Program-made: the position numbers and the translations under genes
In this document: positions 25,217-34,037 of the stretch, in pieces
How the letters are laid out: each line of letters starts with the position of its first letter
Position numbering within the stretch: position 1 is the stretch's first letter
The notes under the pieces: generated by a model
The model's input: the letters and a program-made list of their open reading frames with translations, nothing else
Database searches by the model: none
Told to the model about the DNA's origin: nothing
NCBI GenBank assembly: GCA_963851415.1
Contig: CAWKPF010000003.1
Span: forward strand, 682,001 to 746,000
Length of the DNA stretch: 64,000 nucleotides
DNA from: CAWKPF01 sp963851415
GTDB lineage: Bacteria > Acidobacteriota > Thermoanaerobaculia > Multivoradales > Multivoraceae
Direction: 5' to 3'

Positions 25217-25930
25217 CTATTCGAGCAGGCGTCGATGTTCGCCGTGGACGGTCTTGAAGAGAGGGGTGCGTCTCGCGGTGGTTGCTCGGCCGTACTTCGC
25301 GAGAAGCTCGCGGAGCTCCTGCAGCACGACTCGGGTGATGACCGGCGTCTCGAGCCGGTCGGTGGCCTCGAGGTCGATCCAGTGAAGGTCGTGCAACTCT
25401 CCGTTCCCGCTCAGGGTGCCCTGTGCACGCGCGGCATCGACGATGAAGAACCGGGCATTGAACCGCTTCGGTCGTTTCGGTGGGGTGATCGCACGACACA
25501 GCAGATGCAGGCCGCCCAGATCGGGAGCCTCTCCGCGATCGAGGAAGCCCCGCCAGTCCTCCGGCACACGCGAGGGCACCGAAGCGGTCGGTGCCGCGAT
25601 GCGCAGTCCCGTTTCCTCCCAGGTTTCGCGGATCGCGGCGACGGCCAGCGCCCGGGCACGGGCCGGGGAGCAGCCCTGAGCCAGGCGCCTCTCGACGGTC
25701 GCTGTCAGCGGTCGGGCGGGAACGACCCGGCTGTCCCCACGATCGACCCGACCGCCCGGGAAGACGTAGAGCTTCGACCAGGCATCGCGCGTGCGGCGCT
25801 GACCCATCAAGACCTCGATCGTGTCCGGCTTCGAGGAGGGGCGACCTGTCGAGGAAGCGAGTCGGGGCGAGGGCGGCGACCGGCGTAGGAGGACCAGCGT
25901 GGCTGCGTCACGGGGGCGAGGAGAATTCAC
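25217..25930 (-). CDS. NUDIX hydrolase
   Basis: A 237-residue protein. GTG 25930 is taken as the start (VNSPRPRDAATLVLLRR); no good ribosome binding site is visible, so the start is uncertain. The NUDIX box AAIRETWEETGLRI and upstream YVFPGGRVDRGD give the metal-binding REXXEE core, with a long spacer (about 45 residues) between the Gly-Gly and the box. This enlarged form resembles mammalian NUDT19/NUDT7-type enzymes and many bacterial homologues acting on CoA or nucleoside diphosphate derivatives. The substrate is not known. It is divergent from the epimerase gene, with 73 bases between the starts. Confidence 0.82.
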   Translation of the reverse strand: MNSPRPRDAATLVLLRRSPPSPRLASSTGRPSSKPDTIEVLMGQRRTRDAWSKLYVFPGGRVDRGDSRVVPARPLTATVERRLAQGCSPARARALAVAAIRETWEETGLRIAAPTASVPSRVPEDWRGFLDRGEAPDLGGLHLLCRAITPPKRPKRFNARFFIVDAARAQGTLSGNGELHDLHWIDLEATDRLETPVITRVVLQELRELLAKYGRATTARRTPLFKTVHGEHRRLLE

Positions 25931-26003
25931 GAAAGAGGAGTCCGATCTGCGGAGTGTCAGGTGTACTCTCGCGCTGAAACCACCACGGCCCAGGGGAATC
26001 CGC

Positions 26004-27035
26004 ATGAGCGAAGCAGAGACACCACTGTATCGGATCGAGCGGCTCGATCTCGAGACCCGCGATCCCTTCACGATCTCGCGGGGCGGAGGCTCGATCTGGC
26101 CCAACATCCTGCTCGAAGCGACGGTGGGAGAGTGCACTGCCCGGGGCGAGTCGGCGCCGCGCTCCTACTACCAGGAGTCGCCGGAGTCGGTGTCGGCCGC
26201 CCTCCGGGAGTGGCTCGACCAGACGCCCGCGGGGCTCGACGGCATCACTCCCGCGGACCTCGCGAAGGGGAAGATGCCGATGGCGGCCCGGGCGGCGATC
26301 GACACCGCCTGGCACGATCTGGAGGCCCAGCGTAGCGAGCGTCCCCTGTGGCAGGAGTTGGCGGAGCTCTACCGGCTCGAGCCGACCGACAGCCCGGCCA
26401 CGTCCTTCACCATCGGTCTGGCCGATCTGGAGACGATGGAGCGCAAGACGCGCGCCGCCGAAGGGTGGCCGATTCTCAAGATCAAACTGGGCACGGACAA
26501 CGACCTCGAGATCGTGCGCAGGGTCCGCTCCGCCACAGACGCCGAGCTGCGCATCGATGCCAACAATGCCTGGACGGTCGAGCAGACCCTCGAGCTGGCC
26601 CCCGAGTTGGCTCGCCTCGGTGTCACCATGATCGAGCAGCCGCTGCCCGCTGCCGACACCGACGGATATCGCGCGCTGGCAGGTCGGTGCCCGGTGCCGA
26701 TCTACATCGACGAGGCCTGCCGCACCCTGGCCGATCTCGATCGCCTGGGCGACGCGGTCGACGGAATCAATCTCAAACTCTCGAAGTGCGGCGGACTCTA
26801 CCCCTGCATCGAGCTGCTGCAGGCAGCTCGACACAGAGGGCTCGGCGTGATGATCGGCTGCTTCATCGAATCGTCAGTGGCGATCGCCGCGGCCGCGGCC
26901 CTGCTGCCGTTCGTCGATCACGCCGACCTCGACGGAGCCGCTCTGCTGGTGTCGGACCCCTTCGGTGGGCTCAGTATCGAGCAGGGTCGGTTCGCGCTGC
27001 CGGAGGGGTCGGGCCTGGGAGTGCACCGAGTGTGA
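26004..27035 (+). CDS. Dipeptide epimerase (enolase superfamily)
   Basis: A 343-residue enolase-superfamily protein. The catalytic Lys pair is in ILKIKLG. Metal ligands are D in RIDANNAW, E in MIEQPLP and D in IYIDEAC, and the second catalytic Lys is in LKLSKCGG. TSFTIGLAD at the lid contact and the order of motifs match L-Ala-D/L-Glu epimerases (YcjG group), which recycle peptidoglycan dipeptides; other dipeptide specificities are common. ATG 26004 is chosen as the first sensible start; the ribosome binding site is weak (GGGGA). No murein-recycling neighbours are present. The stop is 21 bases from the convergent cytochrome gene. Confidence 0.85.
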   Translation: MSEAETPLYRIERLDLETRDPFTISRGGGSIWPNILLEATVGECTARGESAPRSYYQESPESVSAALREWLDQTPAGLDGITPADLAKGKMPMAARAAIDTAWHDLEAQRSERPLWQELAELYRLEPTDSPATSFTIGLADLETMERKTRAAEGWPILKIKLGTDNDLEIVRRVRSATDAELRIDANNAWTVEQTLELAPELARLGVTMIEQPLPAADTDGYRALAGRCPVPIYIDEACRTLADLDRLGDAVDGINLKLSKCGGLYPCIELLQAARHRGLGVMIGCFIESSVAIAAAAALLPFVDHADLDGAALLVSDPFGGLSIEQGRFALPEGSGLGVHRV

Positions 27036-27056
27036 GCCAGACACCCTCCTGACGGT

Positions 27057-27485
27057 CTAGCGTCCTCTGAGGTAGGTCCAGATCGCTCGCGCATCCTCGG
27101 CCGTCATGCGGAAGGGCGGCATGGGCGCTCTCGGCTGGTCCCCTGCCGGGCGAATCCCGGTGGTGAGCAGCGTCACGAACTGCTCCTCGGTGTAGCCGGG
27201 GAGATTGATCAGGTTGGGGGCCGTGTACGCCCAGCGTGGTCCGACGAAGGGGTTGGTCACCGGCACGGCACCGCCGGTCAGCAGCCGATCGGTGCGGAGC
27301 TCACCCTTCTGGTTGCGCGGCGAGTGACACTGCACGCACATCGCCACGCTGTGGACCAGGTAGCGGCCGCGCTCGGACTGGGTGGTGTCGACGTCGGCGG
27401 CGGGGGCGGCGGGCTGCGCCGACAGCGCGGCCGCGGCGGTGAAGATCGAGGCGAGAATCGCGAGACTCGCGAGAGTACGAGACAT
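27057..27485 (-). CDS. Secreted monoheme cytochrome c
   Basis: A 142-residue protein with signal peptide (SLAILASIFTAAAALSAQP). It has a single heme-attachment motif CVQCH at about 50-54 and a probable Met axial ligand in RAPMPPFRM. This is a class I cytochrome of the type found with quinoprotein dehydrogenases. It lies 94 bases downstream of a PQQ-propeller gene on the same strand, so it may accept electrons from that protein or from the PQQ dehydrogenase at 40.6-42.6 kb. That link is inference. Confidence 0.85.
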   Translation of the reverse strand: MSRTLASLAILASIFTAAAALSAQPAAPAADVDTTQSERGRYLVHSVAMCVQCHSPRNQKGELRTDRLLTGGAVPVTNPFVGPRWAYTAPNLINLPGYTEEQFVTLLTTGIRPAGDQPRAPMPPFRMTAEDARAIWTYLRGR

Positions 27486-27579
27486 GAACTGGGTCTCCTG
27501 AGGCGGGGCCCTCCAAGGCGAAGGGCGCGAAAAGTCGATGGGGAATGAGCCTTCGAGCGCAGAAGGGCGGACGGTCTGA

Positions 27580-29079
27580 CTACTCGGGGCGCGCGGAGAT
27601 CATACCAGCGCCGAACGCCCAGAGGGCAGACTCGGTCCTGACATACATTCGTCCGTCGACGATCGCTGGAGTCGCGACGGCGGTTTCGCCGAAGTCGGTC
27701 AGGGCCAGGGGCTCGAGTGCACCGTCGGCCGGCAGCACGGCGAGCTTGCCGGACCGGGTCAGCAGGAAGATCTTGCCATCGCCCGCCACTGGACTCGCGT
27801 ACACGCTGTCCACGGCCCCTTCGACTCGCCCCTGGGTGATCACCTCGCCACTGTCGGGCCGGAACGTCGTGACCAGTCCACGGTCGTTGACCATCCAGAG
27901 GAGGTCGCGATAGAGCAGCGGAGAGGGAAGCTGCGGCACCATCCGGAAGTACTGCCAGAGTCGGTGGGTTTCCGTCAGATCCCCTCGCTCCTGGGCCGCC
28001 GGGAGGCGCACCGCCATCATGTTGTTGCGGGTCTCCATCGAGTCCTGGAAGTACTTCCACTCCGTGGCATCCACCTGGCCGCTGGTGTCGAGATCGTTGA
28101 ATTCGTGCCACCAGTCGGGGATCCCCTCCGGCATCTCGTCCTTCGCGATCAGTCCGTCACCGTTGGCGTCGTTCTGCTCGAGCGCGGTGGCGAACGGCGG
28201 AACGTCGATTCCCGCTCCTTCTTCATTGAGCTCGGAGCCGTAGCCGTTGATGAACAGGCGCCCGTCGCCGATGGCGGGCACGGACTTCATCTCGAACGAG
28301 AGGCCACGCACCCACCAGAGCCTGGCTCCGTCCTCGAGTGCGTGGGCGGTGAGAAAGAAGGACCCGGGAATCACGATCTGGGGATCGCCCCCTGCCGGCT
28401 GGTAGATCGCGGGAGTGGAGTGGCCGGTGTAGGCCTCGGGTCGCTCGACGTTCCAGAGCGTTCTCCCGGTGTCGCGATCGACCGCGAGCAGGAAGGAGCC
28501 CCGGTTCTGGTCGACCGCCAGCAGAACGCGATCTGCGACCAGGATCGGAGAGGAGCCCACTCCGTAGATGTTGGTGAAGGGACCGAGAGGCTTGCGCCAC
28601 AGTTCCTTGCCTTCCATGTCGTAGGCCAGCAGCCCGAAGTCTCCGAAGAAGGCGATCACGACTTCGCCGTCGGATGCGATCGACGGGGCAGCGGCATCGT
28701 TGCGGGGATCGAGCTTTTCGAGACGATCCCGGGGAGCGATCCTTCGCCAGAGCTCCTTGCCGTCGGTGGCAGAGTAGGCCAACACCAGCAGGTCGTCTCC
28801 GTCGTGGCCGGTGAGGAAGACCCGGCCGCCAGCCAGAACCGGCGAGGACGCGCCCGCGGGCGTCTCGCTGCGCCACAGCACGTGGCTTTCGGGTCCCGGG
28901 TCAGGAGGGAGGGGGGCTCCGTCGCCGATGCCCTGTCCGTTCGCGCCCCGGAAGCGGCCCCAGGGCGGCTCCTCGGCGCCGAGGTCGAGAGCAACGAGGC
29001 TCACGCAGATCGCCAGCAGCACCTGCGGGCGGATGAGGCAGAGGAGGGAGGGTCGCAGTGCCCGTCGACAGCTGTTCAT
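27580..29079 (-). CDS. Secreted PQQ-like beta-propeller protein with two EF-hands
   Basis: A 499-residue protein starting at ATG 29079, with signal sequence (LLAICVSLVALDLGAEE). Propeller blades are marked by ATDGKELWRR, MEGKELWRK, RDTGRTLWNV and PDSGEVITQG. A pair of EF-hand loops, DANGDGLIAKDEM and DLDTSGQVDATEW (about 290-340), is inserted between blades. This is a PQQ-binding-like repeat protein of the kind common in Acidobacteriota and Planctomycetes. Whether it binds PQQ or is a structural relative such as BamB-type propellers cannot be told. Calcium may stabilise the inserted pair. Confidence 0.8.
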   Translation of the reverse strand: MNSCRRALRPSLLCLIRPQVLLAICVSLVALDLGAEEPPWGRFRGANGQGIGDGAPLPPDPGPESHVLWRSETPAGASSPVLAGGRVFLTGHDGDDLLVLAYSATDGKELWRRIAPRDRLEKLDPRNDAAAPSIASDGEVVIAFFGDFGLLAYDMEGKELWRKPLGPFTNIYGVGSSPILVADRVLLAVDQNRGSFLLAVDRDTGRTLWNVERPEAYTGHSTPAIYQPAGGDPQIVIPGSFFLTAHALEDGARLWWVRGLSFEMKSVPAIGDGRLFINGYGSELNEEGAGIDVPPFATALEQNDANGDGLIAKDEMPEGIPDWWHEFNDLDTSGQVDATEWKYFQDSMETRNNMMAVRLPAAQERGDLTETHRLWQYFRMVPQLPSPLLYRDLLWMVNDRGLVTTFRPDSGEVITQGRVEGAVDSVYASPVAGDGKIFLLTRSGKLAVLPADGALEPLALTDFGETAVATPAIVDGRMYVRTESALWAFGAGMISARPE

Positions 29080-29156
29080 GGTCAGGGATACTACGCGACC
29101 CCGGCCGTCCGGGCCCGGGCTCTGGCCATGGCTGCGCATCCGGGCCCCGCCGAGGC

Positions 29157-30482
29157 TCAGTCCGACTCGCGCGTGATCCGAGCTCCCAGTGCGCAGAGCC
29201 GCTGATCGATCGCTTCGTAGCCTCGATCGATCTGTTGGACGTTGTGGATCACACTGGTACCCTCGGCACAGAGGGCGGCGATCACCAGCGCCATGCCGGC
29301 ACGGATGTCGGGGCTCACCAGATCCTGGGCGTAGAGGGGTGAGCGCCCGCTGACGACCACGCGATGGGGATCGCAGAGTACGAGTCGGGCCCCCATCGAG
29401 ACCAGGCGATCGACGAAGAAGAGGCGCGACTCGAACATCTTCTGGTGAACGAGAATCGTCCCCTCGCTCTGGGTGGCGGCCACCACGGCGATCGAGGTCA
29501 GATCGGCGGGGAAGCCCGGCCAGGGCGCGTCCTCGATCTTGGGGATCGCGCCGCCCAGGTCTGGCTGCACCCGCAGCTCCTGTCCCTCGGGGACGACCAG
29601 ATCGTTGCCGTCGGCCTCGAATCGAATTCCCAGACGCGCGAAGGCGATTCGCGTCGCCCGGTGCTCCTGCGGTCGTGCGTCGACGAGTCGCAGTGCCCCG
29701 CCGGTGACCGCGGCGAGGGCGACCAGGGAACCCACCTCGATGGTGTCGGGCCCCAGCTCGAACTCGGCTCCGCCGAGTCGGTCCACTCCTTCGATTTCCA
29801 GGCTGTTGGTGCCGATTCCCTCGATCCGGGCACCCATCGCCACCAGGAGCCGGCACAGGTCCTGGACGTGGGGCTCGCTGGCGGCATTGAGCAACCGAGT
29901 GGTGCCTCGAGCGAGGACGGCAGCCATGACGGCGTTCTCGGTCGCGGTGACCGAAGCTTCGTCGAGGAAGATGTCGGTGCCGCTGAGACGCCCAGGGGTC
30001 GTGAAGACCAGGGCCGTGGGGGTCGACGCGAGGGTACCCCCGAGGCTCTGCAGGGCGAGGACGTGGGTGTCGAGGCGGCGTCGGCCGATCACATCGCCGC
30101 CCGGGAGGGGGAGGGTCACGTGGCCGCGCCGTGAGAGAAGTGGCCCGGCGAGCAGGATCGAGGCACGAATCCGTCCGCAGGCCTCGACCTCGGGCTCGGC
30201 GCTTCCCAGGGCTCCGCCGCTGAGACGGACCACGCCCTCCGAAGGCCGTTCGATGGCCACACCGAGTGCTGCCAGCAGCCCGATCATGACCTCGACGTCG
30301 GCGATGCGGGGCACGTTGCGCAGCACGACGTCTTCATCGGTCAGCAGGGTCGCCGCCAGGAGTGGCAAGGCGGCGTTCTTGTTGCCGCGCGGTCGCACGA
30401 CGCCCCCGATCGGTTGCCCGCCTTCGATGTGGAACGCCGGTCGGGCGGTGTGGGTCGGCAGGTTGCCGGATGTCTCGGTCAT
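29157..30482 (-). CDS. murA: UDP-GlcNAc 1-carboxyvinyltransferase with Asp at the fosfomycin site
   Basis: A 441-residue MurA, which transfers enolpyruvyl from PEP to UDP-GlcNAc in the first committed step of peptidoglycan synthesis. Conserved sites: GNKNAALP (K35, N36), SPDIRAGMALV (PEP-binding Arg) and FPADLTSI (catalytic Asp). The active-site loop reads LPGGDVIGRRRLDTH, so the Cys that fosfomycin alkylates (Cys115 in E. coli) is Asp130. The same Cys-to-Asp change in Mycobacterium and Chlamydia enzymes gives fosfomycin resistance while keeping activity. The enzyme should therefore be intrinsically resistant, which is inference from known variants. An NfeD-like gene lies 47 bases upstream. 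Confidence 0.94.
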   Translation of the reverse strand: MTETSGNLPTHTARPAFHIEGGQPIGGVVRPRGNKNAALPLLAATLLTDEDVVLRNVPRIADVEVMIGLLAALGVAIERPSEGVVRLSGGALGSAEPEVEACGRIRASILLAGPLLSRRGHVTLPLPGGDVIGRRRLDTHVLALQSLGGTLASTPTALVFTTPGRLSGTDIFLDEASVTATENAVMAAVLARGTTRLLNAASEPHVQDLCRLLVAMGARIEGIGTNSLEIEGVDRLGGAEFELGPDTIEVGSLVALAAVTGGALRLVDARPQEHRATRIAFARLGIRFEADGNDLVVPEGQELRVQPDLGGAIPKIEDAPWPGFPADLTSIAVVAATQSEGTILVHQKMFESRLFFVDRLVSMGARLVLCDPHRVVVSGRSPLYAQDLVSPDIRAGMALVIAALCAEGTSVIHNVQQIDRGYEAIDQRLCALGARITRESD

Positions 30483-30529
30483 GAGGGTCTAGTTCATCAT
30501 GCGAATGTGGCGGAGATGAGGCTTCCTGT

Positions 30530-30901
30530 TCAGGATTCTCGGGCGCGCACCCACAGTTCCAGGCCCAGACGCGAGAGGATCTCCACCTCCTCTCCGATGC
30601 CGACGCTCGATCCATCGAGGGTCCGAGCGTTCCACAGCTCGCCCCCGACTTCGACCTTGCCCGCCGGCTCGAGACTCCGCACCACGCGGGCGACGCCCTG
30701 CGCCTCGATCGTACGCACCAGGATTGCATGGCGGTTGACCTGGTCGGCGGCCCATGCGCCGAGGCCCCAGCAGGCCACCGCGCCCCCCCACAGCGCGGCG
30801 GCTGTGGCGATGAAGCGTGCGCCGATGGTCAGGAAGGTGGCCGCCGCGACGAACCCGATCATCGCCGAGAGTGCGTAGCGGCGTAGGCGTCGATGATTCA
30901 T
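30530..30901 (-). CDS. NfeD-like membrane protein with OB-fold
   Basis: A 123-residue protein. Two hydrophobic segments (YALSAMIGFVAAATFLTIGA and FIATAAALWGGAVACWGLGA) are followed by a C-terminal domain with the NfeD OB-fold pattern: GVARVVRSLEPAGKVEVGGE, LWNARTLDG, and IGEEVEILSRLGLELWVRA. NfeD proteins usually pair with slipin/stomatin genes, but none is present here. Start ATG 30901 is the first Met of the hydrophobic part. It probably sits in the inner membrane; a role in membrane protein quality control would be inference. Confidence 0.62.
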   Translation of the reverse strand: MNHRRLRRYALSAMIGFVAAATFLTIGARFIATAAALWGGAVACWGLGAWAADQVNRHAILVRTIEAQGVARVVRSLEPAGKVEVGGELWNARTLDGSSVGIGEEVEILSRLGLELWVRARES

Positions 30902-31067
30902 CAAAGGCACACCGGGGGCGGGTGGCAGCAGTGCAGCAACGCTCCGATCATGACGCAGGAACCGTTTGTGGGTCGAGACTACCAGCGCCCGGGCGCAGCG
31001 CCTCGCGTCGGGCGGCAGCTCTCCATCGGGGGGCCCGGTGCGCTCCCTGGCGGCTTCACCGCTGGGC

Positions 31068-31099
31068 CGTTCAGCAGCCAGGTCGTTCAGCAGCCAGGT
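31068..31099. repeat. 16-bp exact tandem duplication at the phosphatase 3' end
   Basis: CGTTCAGCAGCCAGGT occurs at 31068-31083 and 31084-31099, identical and adjacent. TCAGCAG of a partial third copy contains the complement of the phosphatase stop codon (31101-31103). Confidence 0.95.
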
Positions 31100-31100
31100 C

Positions 31101-32903
31101 TCAGCAGTCCGTGCAGCTGCGCAAGACGACGACCGTGCGGTCATCGGAGACCTCGGCCTGGCCCGAATGCCGACGCACGGCATCGAGGAGTCCCTGGGCG
31201 ATCGTGTCGGCGTCGGAGCCCGCCAGACCTCGCAGGGCCAGTTCCGTGCGCTCCATGCCGAACTCCTGCTCCTGGTCGTCGAGTGCTTCGCACAGGCCGT
31301 CACTCATCAGTACCACCGAGTCGCCGGTCTCGAGCGTGAGCTCGATCTCCTCGTACGCCGGCTCCGGAAGCAATCCGAGCGGCACGCCGCCCAGCACCAG
31401 CTCTCGAGGGCCTCCGTTGCGCAGCAGGATCGGGTAGGGCACGCCGGCGTTCGAGAAGGTGAGGCGCCGGCTCCTGGCGTCGAAGACCGCGAAGAGCAGG
31501 GCCACGAAGCGACGATCGATCTCGAGTCCGTGCAGTCTCGAATTGAGCTGGCGCAGCATCTCGGCCGGAGGGGGTTGGTGGTGGGACGCCAGCTCCCGCA
31601 GGGTACCGACCGCCAGCGAGGCATAGAGCGCCGCCGAGGTCGATTTGCCCGCGACGTCGCCGACCGCGATCGCGATCGAGTCGTCTCCGTAGCGCAGGAA
31701 GTCGTAGAAGTCGCCGCCGAGGTGGCGGGCGCTTTCGGTCGAGGCGGCGAGCTGGAGTGCCCGCACCCAGGGAGTGGCGCGGGGGAGGAGCTGTCGTTGG
31801 ATCTTGCGGGCGGCCTGCAGGTCCTGGTCGAGGGCGTGCTGGTTGTCGCGCAGTTGCTCGACCATCTCGGCGTTGGCCAGGGCAATGGCGACGGAAGAGG
31901 CCAGGGTCGCGAGCAGCTGCTCGTGCTCGACGCGGAAGGCGTCGACCCGTGTGCTCTCGAGGTCGATGACCCCGATCAGTCGGCTCTCGTAGAGCAGCGG
32001 CACGGCCAGCTCCGAGCGCACTCGGATCGAGGGGTCGCACGTGACGTAGCGTGGATCGAGGGCCACGTTGGGGACGCGGATCGGTTGGCGCAGCGCTGCG
32101 GCGGTGCCACTGATCCCTTCGCCGAGGGCCATCGGACGCAGATTGCCGTCCCGTCCGTCGGCGTAGACCTGCACCCAGGGCTCGAGCTGCTGGTCGCGCT
32201 CGTTCCAGAGCGACACCGAGAACACGTCGTGCTCGATCAATGGAGCGAGCCGTCGGGCCATCCGCTCGAGCACGGCGCGACGATCGTGAATCGTCGTCAG
32301 CTCGCGGCTGACCTCGTGTAGCACCGAGAGCAGGCGTGCCTGCTCCTTGAGATTCGCCCAGAGGCGTCGGCTCTGGATCGCTCCAGCCAGGGCTCGGGCC
32401 ATCTGCTCGATCAGAGTCACCTCGGCGTCGCCAAAAGCTCCCGTTCGGTGGCTGCCGACGTCGAGCACGCCAATGACCCGCTCGTTGCTTCGCAGCGGGA
32501 CGGCGAGCTCCGTGCGGGTCTTCGGAGCAGCGCCGATGTACCGGGGATCCTGAGTGACGTCGGCCACCAGAAGGGTGCGCTCGTCGCGCGCGGCCGCACC
32601 CACGATTCCCTGGCCCAGTCCGAAGCGCCAGTGCTCGACCACCTCCGGCGAGTAGCCGGTGGCGTGCTCGAAACGAAGCTCCTGTCCGCGATCGTCGAGC
32701 AGCAGGACCGCCAGGTTGTCGAACTCGATCAGCCGTGCGAGATCGACCGCCAGTCGGTCGAGGGCTTCCCCGAGATCGGTGGCGTCCTGCAGCTGCTGCA
32801 TCAGCTCCAGCAACGCCGCCGCACACTCCTGTGGGGACAGGGCGTTCCTGCCCTGGGACGAGGCGTGCGCTTGCCGTGACGTACCGATCGCTTCGCTGCT
32901 CAT
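31101..32903 (-). CDS. GAF-GAF-SpoIIE (PP2C) signalling phosphatase
   Basis: A 600-residue cytoplasmic protein. Two GAF sensor domains lie at about 40-180 (FGLGQGIVGAAARDERTLLV) and 205-355 (ALGEGISGTAAALRQPIRVP). A short coiled coil (HALDQDLQAARKIQRQLLP) leads to a SpoIIE-type PP2C phosphatase domain with metal-binding motifs HLGGDFYDF, VGDVAGKSTSAALYAS, VLMSDGLCEAL and SDDRTVVVL. Such proteins dephosphorylate anti-sigma-factor antagonists in partner-switching systems; no antagonist or anti-sigma gene is in the window. Three 18-bp tandem repeats (32911-32964) sit directly before the start and copy the ribosome-binding region. Confidence 0.88.
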   Translation of the reverse strand: MSSEAIGTSRQAHASSQGRNALSPQECAAALLELMQQLQDATDLGEALDRLAVDLARLIEFDNLAVLLLDDRGQELRFEHATGYSPEVVEHWRFGLGQGIVGAAARDERTLLVADVTQDPRYIGAAPKTRTELAVPLRSNERVIGVLDVGSHRTGAFGDAEVTLIEQMARALAGAIQSRRLWANLKEQARLLSVLHEVSRELTTIHDRRAVLERMARRLAPLIEHDVFSVSLWNERDQQLEPWVQVYADGRDGNLRPMALGEGISGTAAALRQPIRVPNVALDPRYVTCDPSIRVRSELAVPLLYESRLIGVIDLESTRVDAFRVEHEQLLATLASSVAIALANAEMVEQLRDNQHALDQDLQAARKIQRQLLPRATPWVRALQLAASTESARHLGGDFYDFLRYGDDSIAIAVGDVAGKSTSAALYASLAVGTLRELASHHQPPPAEMLRQLNSRLHGLEIDRRFVALLFAVFDARSRRLTFSNAGVPYPILLRNGGPRELVLGGVPLGLLPEPAYEEIELTLETGDSVVLMSDGLCEALDDQEQEFGMERTELALRGLAGSDADTIAQGLLDAVRRHSGQAEVSDDRTVVVLRSCTDC

Positions 32904-32910
32904 GACGTTC

Positions 32911-32964
32911 TTCCCTGAAGGGCCAGTCTTCCCTGAAGGGGCGGTCTTCCCTGAAGCGGTGTCT
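32911..32964. repeat. Three 18-bp tandem repeats at the phosphatase start
   Basis: TTCCCTGAAGGGCCAGTC, TTCCCTGAAGGGGCGGTC and TTCCCTGAAGCGGTGTC follow each other with an exact period of 18 from 32911. On the minus strand each gives CTTCAGGGAAGA; the copy nearest the gene places AGGGA about 8 bases before the ATG at 32903, so the likely ribosome-binding unit is present three times. Confidence 0.93.
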
Positions 32965-33048
32965 CGACGACACCGTCTGTGCTCTTGATACGTGCGCAGT
33001 CCGGAGGGGTTCTTGGAGTCGGGGGCCTCGAGGGCTTAGGATGCAGGC

Positions 33049-33954
33049 ATGAAGAGGGTCACCGAGGTCCTGACGCGCGAGGAGATCGCGGCACTCAACC
33101 GCAAGAGCGATCTTCAGGGCTGGTTCTCTCTTCTCTCGACCTGGGGGTTGATCGCACTCTGCCTCGCGGTGGTCGCCCGGTGGCCGAACCCGCTGACGGT
33201 CCTGGTGGCGCTCCTCCTGATCGGCGGTCGTCAGCTCGGGCTGGCGGTGATGATGCACGATGCCGGACACCGCGCCCTGTTCCGCTCGTCCACGCTCAAC
33301 CGTGAGGTGGGCCGCTGGCTGTGCGGCGCACCGATCTTCTCCGATCTGGACAGCTACTTCGCGAAACACCAGCTTCACCACACGTCGGCGGGATCGCACG
33401 ACGACCCCGACCTCGAGAACTACCGTCACTACGCGGTCTCGAAGGCGAGCTTTCGGCGCAAGATCCTGCGGGATCTGACCGGTCGCACCGGCATCCGTAC
33501 CCTGGCGGCGCTGTGGCGGGCCCTGGGGTGGCGATGGGCCTGGCGGCCTCTGACGGTGAATGCCCTTCTGCTCGGTGGCTTGTGGATGGCGGGAAGGCCC
33601 TGGCTCTATCTGCTCTGGCTCGGAGCATTTCTCACCACGTACATGCTCTTCGCCCGCCTGCGCCAGGTAGCCGAGCATGCCGTGGTGCCCGATCTCTTCG
33701 ATCCCGATCCGCGGATGCACACCCGCACCACCTACGCTCGCTGGTGGGAACGGCTCACCGTCGCACCCAACCATGTGAACTACCACCTCGAGCATCATCT
33801 CTTGCCGGCCGTGCCGCCCTATCGGTTGGCGAGGATGCACCGCATGTTGGTCGAGCGCGGGTTCTACGCCGACGCCGACATCGCCGATGGGTACGTCGAC
33901 GTGGTCGGACGGCTGACCGTGCCGGTGCAGACCGAGGCCTCACGCCCGGTCTGA
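33049..33954 (+). CDS. Fatty acid desaturase family protein
   Basis: A 301-residue integral membrane protein with the three histidine boxes of membrane di-iron desaturases: HDAGH at about 70-74, HQLHH at about 109-113, and NYHLEHH near 245. Hydrophobic stretches (LLSTWGLIALCLAVVARWP, LTVLVALLLIGGRQLGLAVM, PWLYLLWLGAFLTTYMLFAR) fit four helices. It should introduce a double bond or hydroxyl into an acyl or sphingolipid chain using oxygen. The end GRLTVPVQ-x-EASRPV is unremarkable. It is divergent from the phosphatase gene, with 145 bases between the starts that include the 18-bp repeats. Confidence 0.88.
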   Translation: MKRVTEVLTREEIAALNRKSDLQGWFSLLSTWGLIALCLAVVARWPNPLTVLVALLLIGGRQLGLAVMMHDAGHRALFRSSTLNREVGRWLCGAPIFSDLDSYFAKHQLHHTSAGSHDDPDLENYRHYAVSKASFRRKILRDLTGRTGIRTLAALWRALGWRWAWRPLTVNALLLGGLWMAGRPWLYLLWLGAFLTTYMLFARLRQVAEHAVVPDLFDPDPRMHTRTTYARWWERLTVAPNHVNYHLEHHLLPAVPPYRLARMHRMLVERGFYADADIADGYVDVVGRLTVPVQTEASRPV

Positions 33955-34037
33955 GCGGCAAGCGGCCTCGGAGTCCGAAACTCCGACCGAGTGACCCTCG
34001 TAGGTCTTGTCGAACCCCCGAACGGAAGAGGTGCGGC

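Noticed and set aside
31300..33840. A long minus-strand frame containing repeated PFRED units
   Set aside because: The peptide repeat only reflects the 18-bp DNA repeats, and the rest is an out-of-frame reading of the phosphatase and desaturase genes.
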